64,000 nt of DNA, from the NCBI GenBank assembly GCA_964023275.1, contig OZ029919.1:32874561-32938560 (forward strand). The letters are read 5' to 3'. Positions 53,392-64,000 of the stretch are shown one piece after another (position 1 is the stretch's first letter; each line of letters opens with the position of its first letter). The stretch comes from Norana najaformis (lineage: Eukaryota; Annelida; Clitellata; Crassiclitellata; Hormogastridae). The translations under genes were made by a program, and so were the position numbers. The notes beneath the pieces are model-generated. The model saw nothing but the letters and a program-made list of their open reading frames with translations, ran no database searches and was not told the origin of the DNA.

Positions 53392-54440
53392 CCAGTCATC
53401 CGCTGCACGTAATTACTTTTCGGCTAGCATTTTCAAGCTGTATTAAAACGCACTTGCTTCGATTAGTAAGATAGAAATTCTGAGGCGCTGTTGTGAGGCT
53501 CTCAAAAGGCGCTATATCAAGAGTCTTGATACATACCTGCTGCAAACACTGAAACACGGGTTCAGATCCGTTTCGCTGATGAAATCTGACAGTTTTCGAC
53601 TTTCCGAGAAAGGTCTAGACCCGCAGTCGGCAAGTATCCACGATTCCTTTCTTCAAGAAAGGTTGATAGGCGGCTTCCTTTGATGTGCGTTTTAGCCGAA
53701 GATTAGCGGCTCTTTGATCTTTTGTCTGTGTCCGACCACAAAGCCTTCACCGCTAATTGTTCTCTGTCGATAGGCATATCTTTTGATAAAGCAACTCTAT
53801 TAGATTTACTCATTTGGAAATAAGGTATATACATATATACATATACATTTGCATGTATACATGCATATTTATGCAATTATTTCAGTCACATGCACGTAGT
53901 CTCGTGTGTGTATTGTGAGTTTGTGTATATATTAAGTAAAGTAACAAGTAGAATAAATATGTAACTTAATATATAGAAATATATATGTAGATTTATGTAT
54001 TTATAGATTATCATTAGTAACTTAATATATATATATATATATATGTAAACTTATGTGTATATATAGATTATCATAAACAACTATATATATGTATACTTGT
54101 TTATATATAGATATAGATTGTCATAAGATTGATTAGGCAGCCGTTTGGCAACGATGCGTATGTATGTATGTATGCATGTGTGTGCTTGAATATTTATGTA
54201 TGTATGTGCGCGTCTTTATGTATGTATGTAAGTGGCTATTTGTGTAGCGCCATTTTAGACCAAAACAAAGGCGCTACAACATGGCTATGTCTGTAGAACT
54301 ATCGTGGTTAAGATAAATGACTTCAATGGTCGTCGGTTGTCAAGTCCCTTGCATTTCTTCTGCTTGGCCTGAGTCTTGTTAAGACTTCGTTTTCATTTCT
54401 TCTGCTTGGCCTGAGTCTTGTTAAGACTTTGTTTTCATTT

Positions 54441-54590
<150 letters not shown>

Positions 54591-54649
54591 TCTCTCTCGA
54601 TTTATCTCCACGTCTTTCTCTCTATTTATCTCATTGACTTCTGCACTTT

Positions 54650-54935
54650 GGTCTCCTCGTTGATGGGCCGTAGCACCCTTCGCTCGGCCACTCAAGATCT
54701 CCTGTCTGTCCCTCGCATGCGAACCGCTGCGTCCCAGTCCTGAAGCTTTGCCTACGTTGGTCCCACTTGCTGGAATCGTCTCCCTCGAGAATTGGGACTT
54801 TAGCTCCTTTCTCTCCCCCTCTCAGTGTTCCGCAGGCGCCTGAAGACTGTACTGTTCAACAGTGATTTTACTCCTACGGGTTGGAAGCACCTCTTTTGAG
54901 TTTATCCTCTAAGAAGCGCTTTATAAATCTCAAAT
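54650..54935 (+). pseudogene. LINE 3' end, frameshifted (plus)
   Basis: STLRSATQDLLSVPRMRT and, in another frame, VGPTCWNRLPRELG and RRLKTVLFNSDFTPTG can be read, so the RT C-terminus carries a stop and shifts. The tail ends AAGAAGCGCTTTATAAATCT. Confidence 0.8.
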
Positions 54936-54949
54936 TACAATTATCTCTG

Positions 54950-56800
54950 TCTTTCTCCTTCCCTATATAATGATGTCAATATGCCAATGCACTGATAACT
55001 CGAAAGAAATGCTAATGACTTTGGTCGCACGTCTTCGAAACTCTTTCACTCCATTTATGTAATTCAGCTTATCAGTCCAAATTTAATCCATTCAGTCCAT
55101 CATTCCTCTAAGGTATTCAGTAAGGTAACCAGATGTATAACCCACTTTCGATCAGATAAACTCAAGGTAATCTGATGCTTGGACTCGTAGGTCAGAGGCG
55201 TAATTAGGCAGGTGCGACAGGTACATCATTCGGTCTTGAATTGGTAATCTGATCTTTGTCAAGTTGCTCAGAAAGGCCTAGCAATTGGGAAATAGGAAAC
55301 CCGTATTCTTTGTCGAGATGTTTATTTTAAATAAATGCTAAATTATTGAATGAAATTTTGCGAAAGTCAGTCGGAATTAGCAATTTGTGATTGCAGGCTC
55401 GAGTCTGGCATCGTTTGATCGCATGCAGGGTGTGTCTGTTTCTGTCTGTCTGTCCGTCTGTCCGTCTGTCTGTCTGTCTAAAGATGGCTAAAGACAAGAC
55501 AGTGTTTATAAGGGTGTTTTAATTATGGCTGCTGTTAATTAGTAGTAGTTCCACTGTTTAACGACATCTTATGGCCGTTGACGTCGCCCTCCTCCTTTAT
55601 CCAGCCTTGGGATTGGCACCACCCGACTGAAGGCAGTGGCAGAGTTTTATGGCCGTTGACGTCGACTATAACTTGTCTATGTTTTTTTGAGCTACCATTG
55701 AACGAAAGAAAAAGACGACTGTAATTATAGCATCGGCGCGCACGATTTAAAGGTGTCTAGTCTAAGCAGAGCTTACTAATTTTATTCATTGTGTGGCGAC
55801 ATCTGTTGGCGCAAGGGCCGTTGACGTTGACATTGCTTCTGCTGACAGAAAAGTTTTCAGTAAACACAACCCGTATGTTAAGGCAAGGGACCGTATAGTC
55901 ACCGTAACTGTAATCGCTCATTTGCTTAGCGCCTTTTAAAAACTGTAGAGGTTTTCGCCACTAGGAAGATTGCTTAGTTTATTAGGTAATTTGTCTTTTT
56001 TGGCTCTGAAGGGTTTCATAGAACTAGTGCTAAGAATTTTCAGATTCGTGTAGAATAGAGCACTCTCAATCGCTGCGGTTCTAAATAGTATTTTCTACTC
56101 CGATATTATAACTTGTGTAGCGCCACTATAGGCATGCCCTAGTCATCTAATCGATGGCACTTTTAGATGGTTTTGCAATCCGGTCACTCCCGAGGGTCAG
56201 CCCGATGAGACGGAAAGACTAGATTATGTGGCACACACAAGCACAGTCCCTGCAGGGTGGATGGGTCTTCTGGCTCAAGCACACACATGACATCACCCAA
56301 ACAACCGGAAGTCCTGTTTACCTCTCGCTCAAGCCTTTCCTCTTTGTCCCTGAGGTTGCAACCCTCTCGGGGATCAAAGGGTTTATTCACCGAATAACGG
56401 GGCACAGCGAGGTTGAAATTGAATCATATGATATTACCATTTCAATCCCAAAATCATTAATTTTAATGGATCTATAATTGCGTTAACTTCCAAGCGGAAG
56501 CATAGTTGTGATAGACTTCCGCTTTTAGCAGAAGTGTCGACCCAGTTTCTTTATCTGCTTACTGCATCCATATGAGAGTTGTCGCCATTTTGATTGCCGC
56601 GCTGGGAAAAAATGATTATTGACCAACTTTTTTACAGTGTGGTAAACGTTAAAGTTTACCAATCTATAACGTGTAAAGTAATCATTTACATTTCTCTGTC
56701 ATTGTTATAATTTGTGAGGAGCTTCTATGGCGACGATTTCCAATGCACAAAGCACCAACTGATGGCGAGCCAAAACCAAGCCGTAATCAGGTCATTGTCT
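54950..56800. other. Unassigned stretch
   Basis: TCTG array at 55440-55480. CCAGCCTTGGGATTGGCACC at about 55600 matches a piece at 22317 (shared retroposon segment). A retroposon end mark lies at 55915 (CTTAGCGCCTTTTAAAAAC). No coding exon was recognised. Confidence 0.3.
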
Positions 56801-56802
56801 AG

Positions 56803-57001
56803 AATCGTAATCGTAATTCCGAGATTTCTACAGCGCCCAACAAAAGCCCCGACGCGGGGACCAGCTTATTCACAGGCGCTCAGTCAAAACAAAATCGATA
56901 GGCAAAAGGGTTCGGCACCAGGTCAAGCTCCAAAAGTGAGATGGGAAGACAGCGTGGCAGCTATGGGGGGGGGGGTGGTGTTTGGGGTTGGAGAGGAGAG
57001 C

Positions 57002-57081
<80 letters not shown>

Positions 57082-57130
57082 GAGGAAGAAGGGGTGTCAG
57101 GATAGGATCTGTGAAAGAGGAATGTAGAAG
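56803..57130 (-). mobile_element. SINE family A copy with internal GA array
   Basis: AATCGTAATCGTAATTCCGA, TCTACAGCGCCCAACAAAAG, GGGACCAGCTTATTCACAGG and AATCGATAGGCAAAAGGGTT, then a G run and a GA array (57001-57079). The distal half resumes with GTCAGGATAGGATCTG. Confidence 0.85.
57001..57079. repeat. GA dinucleotide array inside a SINE
   Basis: About 38 GA units with one GACA interruption, in the same distal part of the family A element in which the 24.4 kb copy carries AGGC. Confidence 0.95.
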
Positions 57131-57529
57131 ATTAGTGTTAGTCCGCAAAGCTGTAATCCTGAAAAAAGATTTCTATGCAGTAGGGGTAAACTACACCCCA
57201 AGTTTTGCTCGCCCACCCCAAGAATTTTGACAGGGTTTCGATAGTTGGGGAGGAGTATATAAGTCACCGACTTTCCACCTTCATTAACTTTCTTCCAGGC
57301 ATCCAACACTTCCAAACCCGAACTTATTTACACGAAAATTAAATTCATTGGGGGTCAAAGGTGAGGTCAAAAGCACCTCTAACCCAAGATTTTCGAGTGT
57401 GGGGGCATGGCCACCCTTCTGCTGACTTCCCTTCCTATCGCCATAATTTCATAACTGATCCTCAAAGTTGGTAGCGCTACAAAAGTGTATCTTTTATTTA
57501 ATAGCTTACTTTCACTGTGACAATTTTTA

Positions 57530-57602
57530 AATGACCGCTTGTGAATAATAAGCCAGTTCCCGCGACTTCGCTTTCACTGGGCGCTGTATAAATCTCGATT
57601 TT
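57530..57602 (+). mobile_element. SINE family A 3' fragment (plus)
   Basis: GACCGCTTGTGAATAATAAG, CAGTTCCCGCGACTTCGCTT and CACTGGGCGCTGTATAAATC. The tail is lost. Confidence 0.75.
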
Positions 57603-57604
57603 TT

Positions 57605-58375
57605 AACCATATATGCAATCCGAGCTTCCAAACGCCAACTTTCACTCTCTCACCAACCCAACTACAATTAATTCCGTCCCTTCCCACTCGATTATTGCCG
57701 AGGTGGGGAGCGTGCGTTGCGGCGAGGCAAGCCCTACTTTGCCCCCGGGGTCATGGGTATCCCGTTTCCTGCATCTCGACCTGTCAATCACGACGTCCCC
57801 AGGCCTTAGTCACGCGCATTCAGACGACCAACCAGAGGCTGTCAGTTCGGCTGGCCACGCCCACGCCCACTGTCTTGGTTAAGATGAGTGCGTCGTTTAC
57901 CAGAGAGGCAAGTCCGTGTTTAGTTAGGAACTGTTGGGAACGTTTGTTACTGAGAGATCTGCGTTATTAGCTGAGACTGGAACACAGGTGGAACGTTGAT
58001 GGATATGTATTAGACTGGAGATAATGGAAAACTGGTTCCAGTTGGCGTTTTGTGGACGTTTCTAACAAGACTAACCGATTCGTTTTGGGGCATCGCGCTA
58101 ACGACCAGCATGTGAGTATTTGCTGTGTTGCGTGTCCGATGGGTCGTGGGCTATCCAGGCCTCTTTATATCCGCGTTTGTGTGTGCCTGTATGCGTCTGT
58201 GTATGTGTGTTTGTCGCTGTGGGTGCGTGCGAGTCATGGGAGGTTTTCGCTGTGAGCGCTGATGACGAGATGTGCGCAGTCTGTGTATTTTTCGTTTTGC
58301 TCATCACGAGACCTCATGCTTCGTCGAATCTTGCCTGGGGAACCATGCGGGTAGGCAGAGGAGTCCCGAACCCAC
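57605..58375. other. Unassigned stretch
   Basis: Plus frames at 57613 and 57695 and a possible exon ending CAGCAT|GTGAGT at 58111 have no recognised domain. Nothing firm is supported. Confidence 0.25.
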
Positions 58376-58379
58376 ACCC

Positions 58380-58632
58380 ACACTCTGTGTGTCCCTCTGT
58401 CTCTGTCTGTCTGTCTCTTTCTGTCTGTCTGGCTCTGTCTTCTCTTTCATTCTGTCTGTCTCTATCTGTCTCTATCTCTGTCTCTCTCTGAGTCTGTATT
58501 TCATTCTTTCTCATTCTCTGTCTCATTGTGTCTCTCTCTGTATGTCTGTCTCTGACTGTCTCTGTCTCTGTTTCTGTCTCTGTCTCTGTCTCTCTCTCTG
58601 TCTCTGTCTCTGTCTCTGTCTCTGTCTCTGTC

Positions 58633-58713
<81 letters not shown>

Positions 58714-58715
58714 CT
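58380..58715. repeat. TCTG/TCTC microsatellite
   Basis: TCTGTCTC repeats grade into a pure TC array at 58655-58710. Frames are repeat translations. Confidence 0.95.
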
Positions 58716-58998
58716 CACTTTCTCTGGCTCCTGACCCGTGGGCCTACCCAGTGAGGGACTTTGTTGGTTAGCAGTCACGATTCATAAACATGTGATGTCC
58801 TCCCTGCCGAATATAACTCCCGATTTTTGAACACGCCGCCTGCAGGCACAGCTAGATTTTGGTAGAAGATAATTTATGCCGAATTATTCATGTAGGCCTA
58901 TTGCATGCACGCCTCTGTCAGGAACAGCTGTCAGAGACTGAACGTGCAGACATTCTCAACTTACTTTTCAGTGAATGTAACAGTATTCTGGGTGGTTG

Positions 58999-60313
58999 TT
59001 GGAAAGCCATATGTGTTCTGTTGTTTGGAAAGCCATGTGTTCTGTAGTTGCAAAGCCATGTGTTCTGTTGTTGGAAAGCCATGTGTTCTGTTGTTGGAAA
59101 TTCATGTGTTCTGTTGTTGGAAAGCCATGTGTTCTGTTGTTGGAAAGCCATGTGTTCTGTTGTTGGAAAGCCATGTGTTCTGTTGTTGGAAAGCCATGTG
59201 TTCTGTTGTTGGAATTCCATGTGCTCTGTAGTTGCAAAGCCATGTGTTCTGTTGTTGGATATTCATGTGTTCTGTAGTTGGAAATTCATGTGTTATGTTG
59301 TTGGAAAGCCATGTGTTCTGTTGTTGGAAATTCATATGTTCTGTTGTTGGAAAGCCATGTGTTCTGTAGTTGCAAAGCCATGTGTTCTGTTGTTGGAAAT
59401 TCATGTGTTCTGTAGTTGGAAATTCATGTGTTCTGTAGTTGGAAATTCATGTGTTCTGTTGTTGGAAATTCATGTGTTCTGCTGTTGGAAATTCATGTGT
59501 TCTGTAGTTGGAAATTCATGTGTTCTGTAGTTGGAAATTCATGTGTTCTGTAGTTGGAAATTCATGTGTTCTGTAGTTGGAAATTCATGTGTTCTGTAGT
59601 TGGAAATTCATGTGTTCTGTAGTTGGAAATTCATGTGTTCTGCTGTTGGAAATTCATGTGTTCTGTATTTGGAAATTCATGTGTTCTGTAGTTAGAAATT
59701 CATGTGTTCTGTTGTTGGAAATTCATGTGTTCTGTAGTTGGAAAGCCATGTGTTCTGTAGTTGGAAATTCATGTGTTCTGTAGTTGGAAATTCATGTGTT
59801 CTGTAGTTGGAAATTCATGTGTTCTGTTGTTGGAAAGCTATGTGTTCTGTTGTTGGAAAGCCATGTGTTCTGTTGTTGGAAAGCCATGTGTTCTGTTGTT
59901 GGAATTCCATGTGCTCTGTAGTTGCAAAGCCATGTGTTCTGTTGTTGGATATTCATGTGTTCTGTAGTTGGAAATTCATGTGTTCTGTAGTTGGAAATTC
60001 ATATGTTATGTAGTTGGAAAGCCATGTGTTCTGTTGTTGGAAAGCCATGTGTTCTGTAGTTGGAAATTCATGTGTTATGTAGTTGGAAAGCCATGTGTTT
60101 TGTTGTTGGAAAGCCATGTGTTCTGTAGTTGGAAATTCATGTGTTATGTAGTTGGAAAGCCATGTGTTCTGTAGTTGGAAAGCCATGTGTTCTGTAGTTG
60201 GAAATCCATGTGTTCTGTTGTTGGAAATTCATGTGTTCTGTTGTTGGAAATTCATGTGTTCTGCTGTTGGAAATTCATGTGTTCTGTTGTTGGAAAGCCA
60301 CGTGTTCTGTAGG
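58999..60313. repeat. 23-bp minisatellite, about 57 units, with 690-bp internal duplication
   Basis: Two unit types, TTGGAAAGCCATGTGTTCTG+TTG and TTGGAAATTCATGTGTTCTG+TAG, are mixed. A distinctive run (GGAATTCCATGTGCTCTG, then GTTGCAAAGCC, then GTTGGATATTC) occurs at 59211 and again at 59901, exactly 690 bp or 30 units apart. Frames open on both strands give a 23-residue periodic peptide. Not a gene. Confidence 0.97.
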
Positions 60314-60719
60314 GACTGCGTGACGTTGACGTTGCTCAATTTCGAAGAATTTATCGAATTACAGTCTTCAACATCGCTTCCCGTTTTGACTGGGTCCCAC
60401 CAGGACTGGTTTAACGAGTGGGGCCTATGCCAAATATAAGATTGCATGGGCCCCGTTGACAGGGAGCCACTGATCGTAGTCAGAATTTTTCTGCACTTAC
60501 AAAAACTGACGTAGAATTCATTATTCTGGCTATTATTTTCAGTGGAATGAGACATTAGTGCTTGTTTTAAATCAGAATTTGCACTGTAACCATCTTGCAG
60601 AATTGAAGAAGTTAACCATGCAAACAACTCCTTTTAGAAAGTTTTTTTAAACTATAGTATCCCATTATCCCATGCACAATACTACGGCAGCACGCCGTGT
60701 ATTTGCATAGGGCCGCCAA

Positions 60720-61130
60720 GCGGTTAAATCGGCCTCATGGCCCTCGCCGCTGTAGGTTCGCAGACATGTAATCCAAGGTCTACAGAGTCATACGGCGGTT
60801 TGAAAGATTGATAATAAATTGTCTGCTGAACATTACATACTTGGATTTGAACCGCTGAAGCTGAGGCACCAGGCCAACGTAGTACCAAATGTCCACCACG
60901 ATACCCTGCACCAATGATGTCATCGTCATCACTATCGTCGTCGTCATCATCATAATCATCGTACTTGTCATAATCATCGTTATCAAAATCATTATCATAA
61001 TCATCGTCTTTTGTTGTCATCATTATTATCATCATAATCACCATCGTCGTCATAGTCATCATAGTCATCATTAATCATCGGCTTTGTCGTCATCATTATA
61101 ATCATCATAGTAGTCGTCATCATCAGCAGT
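60720..61130. repeat. tRNA-like SINE head (minus) and ATC/CAT tract
   Basis: The minus strand around 60925-60840 reads GGTATCGTGGTGGACATTTG ... AGCGGTTCAAATCCAAG, a retroposon-type head. 60915-61125 is an imperfect CATCAT/CGTCGT/AATCAT tract. Confidence 0.6.
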
Positions 61131-61239
61131 CCCTGATATCAGAGAGTTGGTAGAGACAGATGAATGAGTGGAATTACATCTGGTTTTGTTCACCTGTAAA
61201 GCACAATGTTTGAGAATATCAAGTTAGAAACTCAGACAA

Positions 61240-61635
61240 CCATTGTGGAACCCAGAGCCACCGTTGAGGAAACCCTGAGCCATCTTTGGGGAAATCCAGA
61301 GCCACCGTTGAGGAAACCCTGAGCCATCTTTGGGGAAATCCAGAGCCACCGTTGGAAAACCCAGAGCCACCACTGGGGAACCCTGCAGGCCACCGTTGGG
61401 GAAACCCAGAGCCACCGTTGGGAACCCAGAGCCATTTTTGGGAACCCAGGCCATCTTTGAGGGAACCCAGAGCCACCGTTGGAGAAACCCAGGCCACCGT
61501 TGGAGAAACCCAGGCCACCGTTGGGGAACCCAAGCCACCGTTGGGGAAACCCAGAGAGCCACGGTTGTGGAACCAAGAGCCACCGTTGAGGAAACCCAGA
61601 GCCACCGTTGGGGAACCCAGGAACCCATCATTTTT
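61240..61635. repeat. 21-24 bp minisatellite, about 17 units
   Basis: CCAGAGCCACCGTTGGGGAA with AAC or C between. CATCTTTGGGGAAATCCAGA variants occur. The period drifts around 22 bp, so each strand offers several open frames. Not genes. Confidence 0.93.
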
Positions 61636-61669
61636 GGAAACCCAAATACACGGTTGGAGAAGGAGGAGG

Positions 61670-61805
61670 ATTGGAAAGGATAGTACTTAAAGAGGAAGAA
61701 GAAGAGAAGAAGAGGAGAGGTATAAGAAGATGAGGAGGGGAGGAGGAGGAGGAAGAGGAATGCGGAGGAGGGGAGGACAAAGAGGAGGCGGAGGAGGTGG
61801 AATAT
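61670..61805. repeat. GAGGA purine tract
   Basis: GGAGGAGGA and AAGAAGAGA over 130 bp, nearly all purine on plus. Confidence 0.9.
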
Positions 61806-61989
61806 TGTTACGAAATCAGCTGTTGCCTTCTTTGCCCTGGGCGGAACATCAAAGGAGTGGGTTGGAGTGAGGTAATTAGGAGCAATTACTCTCTTAATTA
61901 GCGGCCCTTAGCAATGACGTCTTGGGGCGTCCACTTAGCCTCTCGATATTCCTCAGCAGATGGCGCTGTTAAGCACCGCTCTTAAGCCG

Positions 61990-62391
61990 ACCATTGACTC
62001 ATGCTCTCACTCTGTCTGTCTGTCTGCCTGTCGGTTTCTATGCCTGTCTCTGTCTGTCTGTGTCGCTATGTCTCTGTCTGTAAGTCTGTCTGCCTGGCTC
62101 ACGATGTCTGTGCTCTCTGTGTGCTTGTCTGTGTTTCTCTTTCTGTGTGTATCTTCTCTCTGTGTGCCTCTCCATGAAACTGTCCTGTGTGTGTCTGTAT
62201 GTGTGTGTCTGTATGTGTGTGTCTGTTTGTGTGTGTTTGTATGTGTGTGTCTGTTTGTGTGTGTTTGTGTGCTTGTCTGTGTTTCTCCTTCTATATGTAT
62301 CTTCTGTCTGTCTGCCTCTACATGAATCTGTCCTCACCGTGTCTGTGTGTGTCTGTGTGTTTGCGTGTGTCTGTCTGTTTGTGTGTGTTTG

Positions 62392-62435
<44 letters not shown>
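61990..62435. repeat. TCTG/TGTG microsatellite with 120-bp duplicated block
   Basis: TCTGTCTG and TGTGTGTCTG. The block GTGTTTCT(C/T)(C/T)TTCT-TATCTTCT, CTGTGTGCCTCT and CATGAA-CTGTCC appears near 62130 and again near 62280. Frames are not genes. Confidence 0.95.
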
Positions 62436-62739
62436 CTCGGTCTCTCATCTCTTTCCAAGTGTGTGCTTAGCGATTATTGGCTCTTGAATGGCGGGTGCTG
62501 TTCCGTCTTTCCAGCTGCTCAGCGCATTGACATCTTGATGGCTTACCATCGAGGGTGATTACCGCGTTGCACCTTCGTTGCGTAATTGTCGGCGTCTCAT
62601 GTTTCGTCCTCTTATCTGATGGTATGACTTCGATAGCGCCTTTCTGATGAGGAGAAAAGTATCAGTCGATGGCGACCCAAAGCCCGGTCCATTCTGGAGG
62701 AGATTGAGGTCTCTGAGAAATGTAGAAAGAACGGCCGAA

Positions 62740-63160
62740 ACAGCTAACTTGCTGAAACGGATTTGTGTCTTGAAATTGGTAGCAAGCTGAAAAAGCATCT
62801 AATTGAAAACAAACGACAAGCTTGAATAGCACTTTGAAACATGTACCTGGCTGAAATGGCACTATTCAAATAAGTAGCAAGTTGATGTGGCATACTGAAA
62901 TAGATAGTCAGCTGAAACGACGTACTGAAATGGATAATCAGCAGAAACGACACAGCAAGCTGAAATGGCTTACTGAAAATAGGTAGAAAGCTGAAATGGC
63001 ATACTGATATAGATGGTAAACTGAAACAACATACTGAAATAGATACTAAGGTCAAACAACATACTGAAGTAGAGAGCAAGCTGAAACGACTTACTGAAAT
63101 ATGTAGCAAGTTGAAAGAGCTCAGTTAACCATTACTTTGTAGCAGGTAATAAGCTGACAT
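62740..63160. repeat. Degenerate 30-bp minisatellite
   Basis: GCTGAAA-GGCATACTGAAATAGATAG-like units with many substitutions, about 13 units, fading at both ends. Confidence 0.85.
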
Positions 63161-63700
63161 AGGTAACCAGCTGAAACGGACGAGTAAGTAAGTAAGTAAT
63201 GCACTGTAAGAAACTTGAATCACTGAAGCAGATAACTGAGTTGCCAGTGAATTACACAAATCTTAAACTCTACTTTAAGAATTGCTTCAAAATCATCTAG
63301 TAATTGTTTAACAGTTTTCTGTAATATTTCAGCTGCTGATATTCCGTGTTTCGGCAGCTTAATCGACAACAGCTACCACAGTTTTTGGTAAATATATTTA
63401 TTACTGTTTATTGCTGTTCCTTTTTTGCAAATTACCACGTATTTAGAATCATAATTTATAATTCCTAAAACCGGATAACAACACTAGCAAGTGTTATGAA
63501 CTGAAGGAGTTTGGTTAATACTTGGATGGGTGACAGCTCAACCTGCCATCCCTCTCGAAGTGGGTATCAATTCTGGATTGATGTGGTTTTGTTTTTGCCT
63601 CGATCGAAAGATCCTTTTGTGTAGGTACCAACGAGGAGAGTCGTCTGAGGAGTTCTGTAGAGGGGTGATGAAAAGGGGCATTGCATTTATCTTGCCATTT
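63160..63700. other. Unassigned stretch
   Basis: A LINE-like AAGTAAGTAAGTAA mark lies at 63186. No coding sequence was recognised. Confidence 0.3.
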
Positions 63701-63704
63701 GCAT

Positions 63705-63910
63705 ACTTCTGCATACATACTTATGCATACATACTTATGCATACATACTAATGCATACATACCTATGCATACATACTTATGCATACATACTTAGGCATAC
63801 ATACCTATGCATACATACTTATGCATACATACCTATGCATGCATACCTATGTATGCATACCTACGCATGCATACCTATGCATGCATACTTATGCATGCAT
63901 ACTTGTGCAT
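63705..63910. repeat. 14-bp TATGCATACATACT array
   Basis: TATGCATACATAC(T/C) repeats for about 200 bp with TATGCATGCATAC variants near the end. Contains ATGCAT palindromes. Confidence 0.95.
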
Positions 63911-64000
63911 AGAAACCAGAGCTGCTTATGATGTGTTTCAATGGTACAAAGATTCTTATATATCGCTGTCGGTTACATGGAACCCAAATTTAATTGAGCT

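Noticed and set aside
57240..57270. TATA-box-like GGAGTATATAAGTC
   Set aside because: Isolated motif with no downstream exon; TATATAA strings are common here because retroposon tails carry them.
58905..60627. Cys/Val/Leu-rich repetitive ORFs
   Set aside because: 23-bp tandem repeat with no stop codons in any frame.

Overview
This is a repeat-rich nuclear genome window from an animal, most likely a marine invertebrate bilaterian. The support is GT-AG introns, protein families found across animals (a RUN plus SH3 adaptor and TMEM234), many tRNA-derived SINEs, LINE tails ending in a GGCGCTATATAAAT-type motif, and very abundant GTAT/CATA and TCTG microsatellites. I cannot name the phylum. No bacterial, viral or organellar genes, no CRISPR array and no genuine tRNA or rRNA gene were seen.

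Two genes can be assembled exon by exon, both on the minus strand. (1) A RUSC1/RUSC2-type adaptor (RUN and SH3 domain-containing, iporin/NESCA family) at 18167-9762. It has seven coding exons whose splice phases all agree, giving 1732 residues from the first visible Met. A long disordered N-terminal exon is followed by a RUN domain split over exons 2-6 and a C-terminal SH3 domain on a short last exon that overlaps no obvious long ORF. (2) A TMEM234-like small four-helix membrane protein at 34738-32012. It has four short exons, plus a tentative first exon at 35983-35932.

Region by region: 1-5650 has no recognisable coding exon, is T/G-rich on the plus strand and ends in AATAAATAAA. It may be the 3' UTR or last intron of a plus-strand gene to the left, convergent with the RUSC gene, whose likely 3' UTR runs 9761-5790. 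9.7-18.2 kb is the RUSC gene. 18.2-32 kb is intergenic: SINEs, LINE tails, minisatellites, and a CpG-rich patch with a small ORF near 29.2 kb. 32-36 kb is TMEM234, carrying a full-length hAT-type MITE and an intronic cluster of four CTCF-like motifs. 36-44 kb is mostly microsatellite and minisatellite DNA. 44.8-45.6 kb holds an unrecognised coding-like stretch next to a rearranged LINE tail. 46-64 kb is non-coding as far as I can see: two CpG-rich or promoter-like patches (47.7-48.1 and 50.4-50.5 kb), more retroposons, and long arrays including a 1.3 kb array of a 23-bp unit.

The two assembled genes have no evident joint function. The RUSC-type protein would act as a vesicle and trafficking adaptor; TMEM234 is a small multi-pass membrane protein of poorly defined role. 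Many long ORFs in this window are reading frames through stop-poor tandem repeats and are not genes. I found no convincing novel biological system. The most interesting items are the tandem CTCF-like motifs, the SINE family with an ATTACG tail that seeds microsatellites, and several arrays with higher-order structure.
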